Numbered from the stretch's first letter, positions 1 through 6,848 are shown. The stretch is 13,232 nucleotides of DNA from Nanobdellota archaeon (GCA_030691925.1 JAUYDG010000057.1:1-13232), one strand, 5' to 3'. The notes: generated by a model from the sequence alone, not told the origin. A program made the numbers and translations.

Positions 1-615
1 CGTTCAAACCTTTATGTTAATGTCAGGAAGCTCATGGACGATGTTGTCACGTTTGACAAATTTAAATGGTACGTTGAGGGCTTTGTGCATGATAAAGGTC
101 TTAAGCCTGATTATTTCCTTGGTGTTCCTGAGGGTATGACCAAGCTTGGGTTGATAATTACTTATACTAAATCTAAGCATGATATCATGTTTAGCTATGA
201 GTCCTACCTTTCTGAGGGTTATTCTAAGGTTTACCCTTTGCCTATGGCTCGTGGGAAGATTAAGGAGCATGGAAGCGAGAAGGATAAGCGTTTCTTGGGC
301 GGCCTAGAAGGCAAGGTTGTTGTTTTTGAGGATGTTCTTACAACAGGTGATTCGGCTATAAGCCTTGTAGGCAGTTTGAAAAAGAATAAGGCTGAGGTTT
401 TGGCTGTTATCGGCATAGTCGATAGGTTAGAGCTTAGAGATGATGGTCTGAGTGTTGCTAAAAAGTTTTCAAAGATAAGTATTGATTATTTTTCTATGAC
501 TGATATTAAATCTCTTATTCCTCTGGCTTGTGAGAGGCTTAAACTTTCTGAGGATTTGTTGAAGAAGATTAAGAGCTATTATAAGAAGCATGGTTCAGAA
601 GAAATAAAGCTATAA
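1..615 (+). CDS. pyrE: Orotate phosphoribosyltransferase (5'-truncated at window edge)
   Basis: This enzyme transfers ribose-5-phosphate from PRPP to orotate to make OMP, the fifth step of de novo pyrimidine synthesis, in the cytoplasm. The reading frame is open from base 1. The stretch before the first in-window ATG (34) reads SNLYVNVRKLM, which matches the conserved N-terminal substrate segment of the family (S-x-x-Y-V/I-D/N-x-R), so ATG 34 is internal and the true start lies off the window. Supporting motifs are the flexible catalytic loop RGKIKEHG (about 250-275) and the PRPP-binding signature FEDVLTTGDSA (about 325-355), with its acidic pair and TTG turn. The visible 204 codons are close to the usual full length of 170-220 residues, so little is missing. 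It converges on the lipoprotein gene with 8 bases between stops. The pathway's preceding enzyme, PyrDK, is encoded about 1.7 kb downstream. Another type I phosphoribosyltransferase is possible but less likely. Confidence 0.87.
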   Translation, partial: RSNLYVNVRKLMDDVVTFDKFKWYVEGFVHDKGLKPDYFLGVPEGMTKLGLIITYTKSKHDIMFSYESYLSEGYSKVYPLPMARGKIKEHGSEKDKRFLGGLEGKVVVFEDVLTTGDSAISLVGSLKKNKAEVLAVIGIVDRLELRDDGLSVAKKFSKISIDYFSMTDIKSLIPLACERLKLSEDLLKKIKSYYKKHGSEEIKL

Positions 616-620
616 AAAAA
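614..620 (-). terminator. T-tract terminator candidate after lipoprotein gene
   Basis: On the minus strand a run of seven T residues begins 3 bases beyond the lipoprotein gene's stop codon (624-626). Oligo-T tracts are the usual intrinsic termination signal in archaea. It lies in the 8-base gap and the last bases of pyrE. No strong hairpin is needed or seen. Confidence 0.4.
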
Positions 621-623
621 GCC

Positions 624-1724
624 TTATTCTAGGCATTCTGGGCATTTCATCTGCCTAAAGTTTTCCCTGTACGAAGGCGGCTCTTCTGTGTCTGTACCGA
701 CTATTTGGTTCTTATCGTTAATCCAATAGTATTTTGAGCCGCTGTCGACTGTGTAATGCTCTCCTGTATCCGTATCGTAAACATCTTCTACTTCAAGTGT
801 TCTCTTGCTCCACTTGTCTGCCAGGTCATCCATTGTTTTGCTTCTGTATCCAAATGTGGAGGATATCGTGTTTGATACCTCTTCTTGTGTTTGTGAGATT
901 ATCTGTGTTCTCTTCGCAACCTCTTGTGCTTCTCTTGCAGCCCATTGCGGGTTGACCTTGAATGATTCCTTAACTTTCAATGCTAGTAGTTCGGTTTCGT
1001 CAAAAAGGTTTTCAGGGGCGTAATAGTCAAAATAGCTCGCCGCCCAAACGCCTGTTCCTGATGCTTCAACCAAGTAGGCATATGCTATCCCGTTGTGTTT
1101 TATCCCTTTGTTTTTGTCTATGAATATTATCTCTGCTGCGGATTGCTGCGTGATTAAAGGGTGGGGATTTTTGTTTAACAGGTCGGGCCTTTCGATAACT
1201 TCTTTGATTTCTGCACTAATCCCGAACTCTTTCGGTAGGCTTGTTACGTATTCTTTTGCTCCCGCATATTTTTTTACCATCATCGGCTTGGAGATTCCGC
1301 CTGAAGGGTTATAAAGTGAGCCTTCTGTGAAGCCTGCAAATTCTAGAACTGCATTAGGTGTCGCGTATACGTAACCATAAGGGCTGGAGTAATATATTCC
1401 TTGTTCGTTCTGTGATTTTGCCTCCAGGTACACTCCCGCATCTATGTATGGCCTGACAAGCCCTGATCCTTGTGTCACCTGCCAGCCTTTCGGAATTTCT
1501 ACTGTAAAAGCGTTTTCATTAGGATCTTTGAATATGAAAAAAGAGTTTTTCGCAGCGTATTCCTTCAAGCTGGTTCCTTCCTGAGGCGTCTTTTTTATTG
1601 TCTCAGTTGTTTCTTCTGGTGAAGGTTTTTCTACACCGCCACTTTCTTTTATGTCATTTTGGGGAGAACACCCTACCAGTATCAGGGTCACGCAAAAAAT
1701 TGAGAGGATGGTTTTATAGTTCAT
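624..1724 (-). CDS. Predicted exported lipoprotein of unknown function
   Basis: I do not recognise this 366-residue protein. Its N-terminus is a textbook lipoprotein signal: MNYKTIL, a hydrophobic core, then the lipobox LVGC with the acceptor cysteine at residue 19, followed by a Glu/Ser/Thr/Pro-rich linker to about residue 50. That predicts export and membrane anchoring on the outside of the cell. Residues about 60-260 look like a folded alpha/beta domain starting FFIFKDPNENAFTVEIPKGW, a type of opening found in PsbP-like and other small secreted domains, but the match is too loose to name. The C-terminal 80 residues (DTDTGEHYTVDSG, then YYWIND) resemble a tail I recall from other uncharacterised secreted proteins. 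The chain ends with a CPEC motif, giving two extra cysteines. It has its own TATA-like element at 1748-1757 and appears monocistronic. Confidence 0.75.
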   Translation of the reverse strand: MNYKTILSIFCVTLILVGCSPQNDIKESGGVEKPSPEETTETIKKTPQEGTSLKEYAAKNSFFIFKDPNENAFTVEIPKGWQVTQGSGLVRPYIDAGVYLEAKSQNEQGIYYSSPYGYVYATPNAVLEFAGFTEGSLYNPSGGISKPMMVKKYAGAKEYVTSLPKEFGISAEIKEVIERPDLLNKNPHPLITQQSAAEIIFIDKNKGIKHNGIAYAYLVEASGTGVWAASYFDYYAPENLFDETELLALKVKESFKVNPQWAAREAQEVAKRTQIISQTQEEVSNTISSTFGYRSKTMDDLADKWSKRTLEVEDVYDTDTGEHYTVDSGSKYYWINDKNQIVGTDTEEPPSYRENFRQMKCPECLE

Positions 1725-1747
1725 TATTTATCTATCATCATTTTTTT

Positions 1748-1757
1748 GTTATTAAAC
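1748..1757 (-). promoter_or_regulatory. TATA-like element for the lipoprotein gene
   Basis: The minus strand reads GTTTAATAAC, centred about 28 bases upstream of the ATG at 1724. That is the spacing expected for an archaeal TATA box driving a leaderless or nearly leaderless transcript. Confidence 0.5.
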
Positions 1758-1786
1758 ATTTCTATTTCCAATTTTTTTAAGGTAAA

Positions 1787-1797
1787 GTTTTTAAAGG
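1787..1797 (+). promoter_or_regulatory. TATA box for the epimerase-pyrDK unit
   Basis: The string GTTTTTAAAGG is centred about 27 bases upstream of ATG 1819, so transcription should begin at or next to the start codon. No separate element is visible before pyrDK, so this promoter probably serves both genes. Confidence 0.6.
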
Positions 1798-1818
1798 TGC
1801 ATATTTTCCTTTCTTTTT

Positions 1819-2274
1819 ATGATTCAAGGGGTTGAGATTAAACAGTTAAAAGTAATCCCTGACGAGCGAGGCCGTTTGATGGAAGTTCTGAGGTGTGATG
1901 AGAAGTTTTTCAAGAAGTTCGGCCAGGTTTACATCACTACTGCTTATCCTGGTATTGTTAAGGGCTGGCATTATCACAAGAAGCAGGAAGATAACATGGC
2001 TGTTGTTAAGGGCATGATGAAAATAGTCTTGTTTGATGGCAGAAAGGATTCTCCAACGTTTAATCAGGTGAACGAGTATTTTTTAGGGGTGCATTCGCCT
2101 TGCCTGTTAAAGATCCCTACCATGGTGCTTCATGGATTTAAATGCATCTCGGATGAAGAATCTGTAGTTGTCAATATCACTTCAGAGCCTTATGACAGGG
2201 AAAAGCCTGACGAGTTCAGGGTTGACCCTTATGATAACAAAATCCCTTATGAGTGGGATAGAAAAGATGGTTGA
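1819..2274 (+). CDS. Short RmlC-family sugar epimerase (dTDP-4-dehydrorhamnose 3,5-epimerase-like)
   Basis: A 151-residue cupin of the RmlC family, whose typical members epimerise C3 and C5 of dTDP-4-keto-6-deoxyglucose during synthesis of rhamnose and related surface sugars. Visible signatures are the N-terminal DERG (15-18), the KGWHYHKKQEDN block (48-59) with candidate catalytic His51 and neighbouring His53, the FDGRKDSPT strand (72-80), the IPTMVLHGF block with His105, and the C-terminal EPYDREKPDE followed by IPYEW. The canonical RGLH of true RmlC is KGWH here, and the chain is about 30 residues shorter than classical RmlC (about 180). It therefore belongs to a short, broadly distributed subgroup whose exact substrate I cannot assign. 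No other nucleotide-sugar genes lie nearby, so pathway context is absent. Only 3 bases separate its stop from pyrDK, implying cotranscription although no functional link is evident. Confidence 0.8.
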   Translation: MIQGVEIKQLKVIPDERGRLMEVLRCDEKFFKKFGQVYITTAYPGIVKGWHYHKKQEDNMAVVKGMMKIVLFDGRKDSPTFNQVNEYFLGVHSPCLLKIPTMVLHGFKCISDEESVVVNITSEPYDREKPDEFRVDPYDNKIPYEWDRKDG

Positions 2275-2277
2275 GGA

Positions 2278-3957
2278 ATGAGGCTTGGTAAAAAAGAGGT
2301 TAAGGGGTTGTTTGCTACTGTTTCTGGTATCGGCACTACTACTGCTGATATAATCTATTTGTGGGCGAAGAGGATTCCTCAGTTAGGGATAATAACCACT
2401 AAGAGCATTGGCAAGGAGCCGAAGGAGGGCAATGTTGAGCCTATAATCTGCCAGGTCGGTAAGAGGAGTTTCAGGAACGCTGTCGGCTTGGCTAATCCTG
2501 GCTGTGAGGCTTTTGCTGAAGAATTGAAAGAGATTTATCCTTTGCCGAATGGCAAGTTTTTGCTTACTTCTATTTTTGGTAAGACTGCTGAGGAGCTAAG
2601 CTGTGTTGCCAGGGTTTTAGCCCCTTATAGTGATGGCTTGGAGCTTAATTTCAGCTGCCCTCATGCTGAGAAAGGCTATGGCGCTACGATTGGCAGTTCT
2701 AAAGAGCTTACTTACAAGTTCACTAAGGCAGTTAAGGATGTGGTTAGCATTCCTGTTGTTGTGAAGCTTACTCCTAATGTTGATAACATCGCTGAGATTG
2801 CCAAGGCTGCTGAAGATGCTGGTGCTGACGCTATCTCTGCTATCAATACTTGTGATCCTAAGGAGTTTGTTGATTCTTATACTAAGAAGCCTGTGTTGAC
2901 TAATGTGGTTGGTGGTTTGAGTGGTGAAGAGATTAGAAAAGTTGGCCTTAGGTGTGTGAAGGAGATTTCTGATGCTGTTTCTATTCCTGTTATCGGCTTA
3001 GGCGGCGTTGTTAATGCTAAGGATGTGAAAGATTATCTGGATGCTGGCGCTTCTGTTGTTGGCATAGGCTCTGCTTTGGCTGGTATGAGCACTGAAAAAG
3101 TTGTAGAATATTTTAAGCTGTTAGAGAAAGACCTGTCTGATGGCACTAACGATGCTGAAAAGCTTACGCTTGATAGGATTGTCATGGGTTATGAGCCTTT
3201 CAAGATTAAGAAGATAAAGAAAGTTGCTGATGATTTGAAAATATTTTATTTCGACAAAGACACGGATGCTAAGCCTGGGCAGTTTGTTTTTACTTGGGTT
3301 CCGGGGCATCACGAGAAGCCTTTTTCCATCGCTTATAATGCTCCTTTGGTTTTGGCAGTGAGGAAGTTTGGGCATCATACCTCTAGACTTTTTGAACTTA
3401 AGAAGGGTGACACTGTCATGATTAGAGGACCTTATGGTAATGGCTTAGCTTTCAAGGATGATGCTGAAGTTTTTTTGGTTGGCGGTGGCACTGGTGCTGC
3501 TCCGTTGTATTTTCTGGCGAGGCAACTAAAAAATCCTGTGATATTTATTGGTGGGAAAAATAAGGGCCAATTGCTGTTTGAGAAAGAGTTAAAGAAGCTT
3601 GGCAGGCTTGTTATTGCAACTGATGATGGCAGCAAGGGTTTTCACGGTTTTGTTACTGACGCTTTGAAGGGGTATTTGGAAAAGAACGATGTTAAGGGTG
3701 CTTATTTCTTTAATTGTGGTCCTGAGGTTATGATGAAGAAAGCGTTTGAGGTTGAGAAGAGTTACACCTCTTTGGATAAGATTTATTCTTCTGTCGAGCG
3801 TTACTGTGCCTGTGGTGTTGGCCTTTGCGGCAAATGCTCGTTTGACGGCAAGAGGCTTTGCGTTGACGGGCCTGTTTTTGACGGCGCGTGTTTGGCAAAC
3901 TCTAAAGAATTCGGTGTTTTTAAGAGAGACAAGTCCGGCAAGAAAGTCTCCTTTTAG
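2278..3957 (+). CDS. pyrD: Fused dihydroorotate dehydrogenase PyrD-PyrK (class 1B, single chain)
   Basis: Oxidises dihydroorotate to orotate and passes electrons through FMN, an iron-sulfur cluster and FAD, normally to NAD+. Residues 1 to about 290 are PyrD: NAVGLANPG (67-75), LNFSCPH with candidate catalytic Cys127, VKLTPN (162-167), and FMN-phosphate loops GGLSG (212-216), GLGGV (240-244) and GIGSA (262-266). After a short linker, residues about 304-559 are PyrK: a flavodoxin-reductase-like barrel with the FAD motif KPFSI (347-351, Lys where Arg is usual), the glycine-rich VGGGTGAAPL (401-410), and a [2Fe-2S] loop with Cys512, Cys517, Cys520 and Cys528 followed by DGPVF. In characterised class 1B enzymes these are two polypeptides. 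Here one uninterrupted frame of 559 codons carries both. The ATG lies 3 bases after the upstream stop, with GAGGA immediately before it, suggesting translation coupled to the upstream gene. The stop overlaps the convergent DUF3795 gene by 4 bases. Confidence 0.93.
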   Translation: MRLGKKEVKGLFATVSGIGTTTADIIYLWAKRIPQLGIITTKSIGKEPKEGNVEPIICQVGKRSFRNAVGLANPGCEAFAEELKEIYPLPNGKFLLTSIFGKTAEELSCVARVLAPYSDGLELNFSCPHAEKGYGATIGSSKELTYKFTKAVKDVVSIPVVVKLTPNVDNIAEIAKAAEDAGADAISAINTCDPKEFVDSYTKKPVLTNVVGGLSGEEIRKVGLRCVKEISDAVSIPVIGLGGVVNAKDVKDYLDAGASVVGIGSALAGMSTEKVVEYFKLLEKDLSDGTNDAEKLTLDRIVMGYEPFKIKKIKKVADDLKIFYFDKDTDAKPGQFVFTWVPGHHEKPFSIAYNAPLVLAVRKFGHHTSRLFELKKGDTVMIRGPYGNGLAFKDDAEVFLVGGGTGAAPLYFLARQLKNPVIFIGGKNKGQLLFEKELKKLGRLVIATDDGSKGFHGFVTDALKGYLEKNDVKGAYFFNCGPEVMMKKAFEVEKSYTSLDKIYSSVERYCACGVGLCGKCSFDGKRLCVDGPVFDGACLANSKEFGVFKRDKSGKKVSF

Positions 3958-4196
3958 CCAACGATTTTATCTGACTTGAGAAAGTCAAGCCAAGATTTCT
4001 GGAAGAACTTATAGTTCAGCTTGCAAGGGAACTCTTTACATTCAAAGCAAATGCTTACACCCTTGCTTTTTGCACACCCCGGCATTTTACACACGTCATT
4101 TGGTCCGCAGCCTGAGCAGTGTTTTTTTATATATTTGGGACATTTAGTGCAACATATCCCGCATACGCTTATTTCAGCCCCATTTATTTTTACCAT
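3954..4196 (-). CDS. Small cysteine-rich DUF3795 protein
   Basis: An 80-residue protein with 11 cysteines at 12, 15, 16, 19, 27, 30, 36, 41, 50, 53 and 58, in the order CGICC, CPKY, CSGC, C, C, CFEC, FPC. This layout fits the DUF3795 family, whose function is unknown. The spacing suggests binding of zinc or iron-sulfur clusters, which is inference. The last 20 residues are a cysteine-free tail, probably helical. No signal peptide or membrane segment is seen. Its ATG lies 1 base after the stop of the carboxyltransferase gene, so it may be cotranscribed, yet a TATA-like string also sits at 4220-4227. Its stop codon overlaps the pyrDK stop on the other strand. Gene confidence is high because of the dense conserved cysteines, but no role can be assigned. 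Confidence 0.82.
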   Translation of the reverse strand: MVKINGAEISVCGICCTKCPKYIKKHCSGCGPNDVCKMPGCAKSKGVSICFECKEFPCKLNYKFFQKSWLDFLKSDKIVG

Positions 4197-4197
4197 C

Positions 4198-5529
4198 TTA
4201 TAAAGCGGACTTTGTTCTGTTTTTAAAGTATTCTTTCGCAGATAACGGGTAAACAGCGTAGGTAACTATATCATCTATTGAATAACCTTCTCCTAATTCT
4301 TTTTTTGCTTTTTCAAGTTCCGGCTCTAGTGTGTCTGCTGGCCTGCATGTTATCGGTTTTTCTTCACCTAAAACTTTTTTTTGCAGGTCTTTGTTTATTT
4401 TTCCTGGCGGTTTCCCGTACATCCCTTTGAGATATTCCTTCACTTCTTTGATTACTATCTTGTACCTTTTTTTTGTCATTACATTTACTACTGCTTGCAC
4501 TCCTACTATTTGGCTTGTTGGCGTTACTAATGGCGGGTAGCCTAGGTCTTTTCTTACTTCCTGCACTTCTTTTAGCACTTCGTCAAACTTGTCTGCTGCT
4601 TTTTGTTCCTTTAGCTGTTTTTCTAAGTTAGAGAGCATTCCTCCAGGTATTTGCGATGACAATATTCTTGGGTCTACAGTTGTTTTGCTTTCGAATTCTT
4701 TGTATTTGGGCATTATCATTTTGAAGTAGCATGCTATTTCCTTTAATAAGTCTAAGTCTAGGTTTGTGTCGTGCTTGGTTTCTTTTAGTGCAGATACTAC
4801 TGTTTCTGTTGGGGGCTGTGACGGCCCTAGTGCTAGTGGCGAAATTGCTGTGTCAAGTATGCTTGCTCCTGCTTCCATTGCCTTGTAGTATGCTGTTGTT
4901 GCTAAGTCACAACTGCAGTGCGCATGTATATTAACTGGCTTGTCTGTTATTTTTCTTATTTTTTTGACGAGTTTGTAGGCATTGTCTGGTGTTAGCAGTC
5001 CTGCCATGTCTTTTATGCAGATTATGTCTGAGCCCATTCCGTCTAGTTCCTTTGCCATTTTGACGTAGGATTTTATGGTGTGCACCGGGCTTGTCGTGTA
5101 GCATATGCATCCTTCGACTAGTTTGCTGTTTTTCTTTACTGCTTTGATTGATGATTCAATATTCCTGAAGTCGTTTAATGCGTCGAATATCCTGAAGATG
5201 TCTATGCCGTAGTTTGCTGAGAGCTCAACGAATTTCTCTACGACATCATCAGCGTAGTGCTTGTAGCCTACTAGGTTCTGCCCTCTCAGGAGCATCTGCA
5301 GTTTTGTGTTAGGCATCAGTTTTTTTAGTTGTTTGATCCTTTCCCATGGGTCTTCGTTTAGGAACCTTATGCAGGAGTCGAATGTTGCTCCGCCCCACAT
5401 CTCTATTGAGAAGAACCCTATTTTGTCAATTTTTTCTGCTATTGGCAGCATGTCCTCTAGCTTCATTCTTGTAGCAAGCTTGGACTGGTGCGCATCCCTA
5501 AAAGCGGTCTCGGTTATTTGGACTTTCAT
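4198..5529 (-). CDS. pycB: PycB/OadA-type carboxyltransferase without biotin carrier domain
   Basis: A 443-residue member of the pyruvate carboxylase subunit B / oxaloacetate decarboxylase alpha family, which moves CO2 between carboxybiotin and pyruvate/oxaloacetate. The TIM-barrel carboxyltransferase domain (1 to about 265) shows TAFRDAHQS with metal ligand Asp12, MWGGATFD (44-51), LLRGQNLVGY (80-89), FRIFDALND (112-120), IKDMAGLL with the carboxylatable Lys173, and metal ligands His202 and His204 in IHAHCSCD. The next conserved domain (about 255-400) shows QIPGGMLSNL. The chain ends there: the C-terminal biotinyl domain with its MKM lysine, present in typical PycB and OadA of about 560-600 residues, is absent, and no biotin carrier or PycA gene is in the window. 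A separate carrier, or a biotin-independent role, must be considered. It has its own TATA-like element in the 39-base gap upstream and is followed after 1 base by the DUF3795 gene. Confidence 0.88.
   Translation of the reverse strand: MKVQITETAFRDAHQSKLATRMKLEDMLPIAEKIDKIGFFSIEMWGGATFDSCIRFLNEDPWERIKQLKKLMPNTKLQMLLRGQNLVGYKHYADDVVEKFVELSANYGIDIFRIFDALNDFRNIESSIKAVKKNSKLVEGCICYTTSPVHTIKSYVKMAKELDGMGSDIICIKDMAGLLTPDNAYKLVKKIRKITDKPVNIHAHCSCDLATTAYYKAMEAGASILDTAISPLALGPSQPPTETVVSALKETKHDTNLDLDLLKEIACYFKMIMPKYKEFESKTTVDPRILSSQIPGGMLSNLEKQLKEQKAADKFDEVLKEVQEVRKDLGYPPLVTPTSQIVGVQAVVNVMTKKRYKIVIKEVKEYLKGMYGKPPGKINKDLQKKVLGEEKPITCRPADTLEPELEKAKKELGEGYSIDDIVTYAVYPLSAKEYFKNRTKSAL
4220..4227 (-). promoter_or_regulatory. 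Possible internal TATA element for the DUF3795 gene
   Basis: The minus strand reads TTTAAAAA, centred about 27 bases upstream of the DUF3795 ATG at 4196 and lying within the 3' end of the carboxyltransferase gene. The spacing matches the other promoters in this window, but AT-rich strings are common here. Confidence 0.35.
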
Positions 5530-5554
5530 TCTAGTGTTGAGAATTTTGACCGGG

Positions 5555-5563
5555 TTTATTAAT
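5555..5563 (-). promoter_or_regulatory. TATA-like element for the carboxyltransferase gene
   Basis: The minus strand reads ATTAATAAA, centred about 30 bases upstream of the ATG at 5529, within the 39-base gap after the acylphosphatase stop. This suggests that pycB can be transcribed independently of the radical SAM-acylphosphatase pair. Confidence 0.5.
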
Positions 5564-5568
5564 CTTTC

Positions 5569-5841
5569 TTAGTAGTTTATTTCGAAGAATTCGAATTCTC
5601 CTGTGTATTTCTCTTCTTTTGCTTCGAATTTTGTTATTTTTGCCCCGAAAGGGCCTTTTTGTAAGAATTCTATCATTTCTTTTACTGCTTTGTCTTCTCC
5701 TTCTATGACCGCTTCTATTCTTCCGTCTTCGAGGTTTTTTACCCAGCCTTTGATGTTCAGGTCCATTGCTTTCCTTCTGGTGCTGGCTCTGAAAAAGACC
5801 CCTTGGACGTTGCCTGATATCCAGACATGCACTCTTTTCAT
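5569..5841 (-). CDS. acyP: Acylphosphatase
   Basis: A 90-residue cytosolic enzyme that hydrolyses carboxyl-phosphate bonds in small acyl phosphates. It is the standard family length. The two signatures are intact: VHVWISGNVQGVFFRAST with catalytic Arg18 in the phosphate-binding loop, and GWVKNLEDG with catalytic Asn36, followed by the EG and PFGAKI segments typical of the fold. Its ATG overlaps the stop of the upstream radical SAM gene by 4 bases (5838-5841) and no TATA-like element lies at the expected distance, so it is most likely expressed by translational coupling. The physiological substrate is unknown, as for most members. A link to the neighbouring radical SAM protein is suggested only by gene order. 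Confidence 0.93.
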   Translation of the reverse strand: MKRVHVWISGNVQGVFFRASTRRKAMDLNIKGWVKNLEDGRIEAVIEGEDKAVKEMIEFLQKGPFGAKITKFEAKEEKYTGEFEFFEINY

Positions 5842-6818
5842 GCTTTTTCCGCTACGTATAGTTCGTTTTTGTTTTCTAGGATTTTTATGTTTATTTTATC
5901 TCCTATTTTTGCATTACAATTATTTATACTTACCGCCCTGTTCTTTGCTGCGCCTATCATCTGCCCTTTTACCCATCCTGGCGCTTTTATTTCTGCAATT
6001 GTTTTTTCTCCTTTTTCGAATATTCTTGGCAGCCTTTTTCTTTTTTCTATTTTTAGGTCTTCGGCTGTTAGTTTCAGTTTTGTGCTGTACTTTTTTTCCC
6101 ATTCTTCCAGTTTCTTGTAGAACTTCCACCAGTTGATTTTTTTGGCTGGCTTGTATTGCCTGCCGTATTTGTACACTTCGTATTTTTGTATCCCTATCTT
6201 GGCGTTTAGTTTTTTGGCTAGTTCTATTATTTTTTCTATGTCTTCGTCGTTTACGCTTGGGAGGTATACCGGCGCTAGTAAGAGCTCTATTTTACTTTTT
6301 GATATGTGTTCTGCCATTTCTAGTATGTGTTTTATGTCATAGTTTTTTGTTCCTGAGAACAGTTTTGCCTTTTCTGGGTCTAGTGAGTTTATTGAAAGGT
6401 TTATCCTGTTCACGCCTGTTTTTTCCAGCCTGTTTATCATTTCTTTTGTCAGCAGTACTCCGTTGGTTTGCATCGACATCTTTTCTACGTTTTCAAGTTT
6501 TTTTACCTCTTCTGCCAGTTGTATAAAGTCTTTGTATGTTAGGACTTCCCCTACTGAGTCGAAGTTTGCTTCTACGCCTTGTCCTTTGTAGCCTGCGATT
6601 TCTTTCACCCACTGGAGCAGATATGCCAGTTCTACTTCGTATGCCACCGGATGAACTTTTGAATAAACTCCAGCATCGACGCTGCAGAATGTACAATTGA
6701 GGTTGCAAAGAGAAGTGGGCCTTATTTGTAATAAGTTAGTGCCACGGTCTAAGACGCCGAATGCTATGCAGCCTACTAAAGGTATTCCGGTTTCTTTGGT
6801 TATTTTAAAAACGTCCAT
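5838..6818 (-). CDS. Radical SAM protein with C-terminal TRAM domain
   Basis: A 326-residue iron-sulfur enzyme expected to cleave S-adenosylmethionine to a deoxyadenosyl radical. The cluster motif CNLNCTFC supplies Cys38, Cys42 and Cys45. Downstream are a GE-type motif (SVGEVL, about 88-93), QTNGVLL (117-123) and NLSINSLDPEKA, all normal features of the radical SAM barrel. Residues about 267-326 (IAEIKAPGWVKGQMIGAA, then KIGDKINIKIL) look like a TRAM domain, a small barrel that binds RNA in tRNA-modifying enzymes. The architecture resembles the archaeal COG2100 group of predicted Fe-S oxidoreductases, whose reaction I do not know. It lacks the N-terminal domain of MiaB-type methylthiotransferases, so it is not one of those. 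It starts the minus-strand block, shares its last 4 bases with the acylphosphatase start, and is divergent from mnmH across a 46-base gap. Confidence 0.85.
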   Translation of the reverse strand: MDVFKITKETGIPLVGCIAFGVLDRGTNLLQIRPTSLCNLNCTFCSVDAGVYSKVHPVAYEVELAYLLQWVKEIAGYKGQGVEANFDSVGEVLTYKDFIQLAEEVKKLENVEKMSMQTNGVLLTKEMINRLEKTGVNRINLSINSLDPEKAKLFSGTKNYDIKHILEMAEHISKSKIELLLAPVYLPSVNDEDIEKIIELAKKLNAKIGIQKYEVYKYGRQYKPAKKINWWKFYKKLEEWEKKYSTKLKLTAEDLKIEKRKRLPRIFEKGEKTIAEIKAPGWVKGQMIGAAKNRAVSINNCNAKIGDKINIKILENKNELYVAEKA

Positions 6819-6830
6819 GCTACCGTAAAG

Positions 6831-6838
6831 TATTTAAT
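6831..6838 (+). promoter_or_regulatory. TATA-like element for mnmH
   Basis: TATTTAAT is centred about 30 bases upstream of ATG 6865, preceded by purine-rich AAAG that could act as a BRE. It overlaps the region just upstream of the divergent radical SAM gene. Confidence 0.45.
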
Positions 6839-6840
6839 GG

Positions 6841-6848
6841 TTATATAA
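6841..6848 (-). promoter_or_regulatory. TATA box for the radical SAM-acylphosphatase unit
   Basis: The minus strand reads TTATATAA, centred about 26 bases upstream of the ATG at 6818, giving a leaderless start. It abuts the mnmH TATA-like element. Confidence 0.55.

Noticed and set aside
34..615. ATG 34 as the start of the orotate phosphoribosyltransferase
   Set aside because: The frame is open to base 1 and the residues before ATG 34 match the conserved family N-terminus, so the gene is truncated by the window edge.
621..635. Small hairpin GCCT/AGGC after pyrE
   Set aside because: The stem is only 4 base pairs and lies in the lipoprotein coding end. The adjacent T-tract is the better termination signal.
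5603..6136. Long plus-strand open frame opposite the acylphosphatase and radical SAM genes
   Set aside because: It is antisense to two well-supported genes, and its Phe/Leu/Ser-rich content is the expected complement of Lys/Glu-rich coding sequence.
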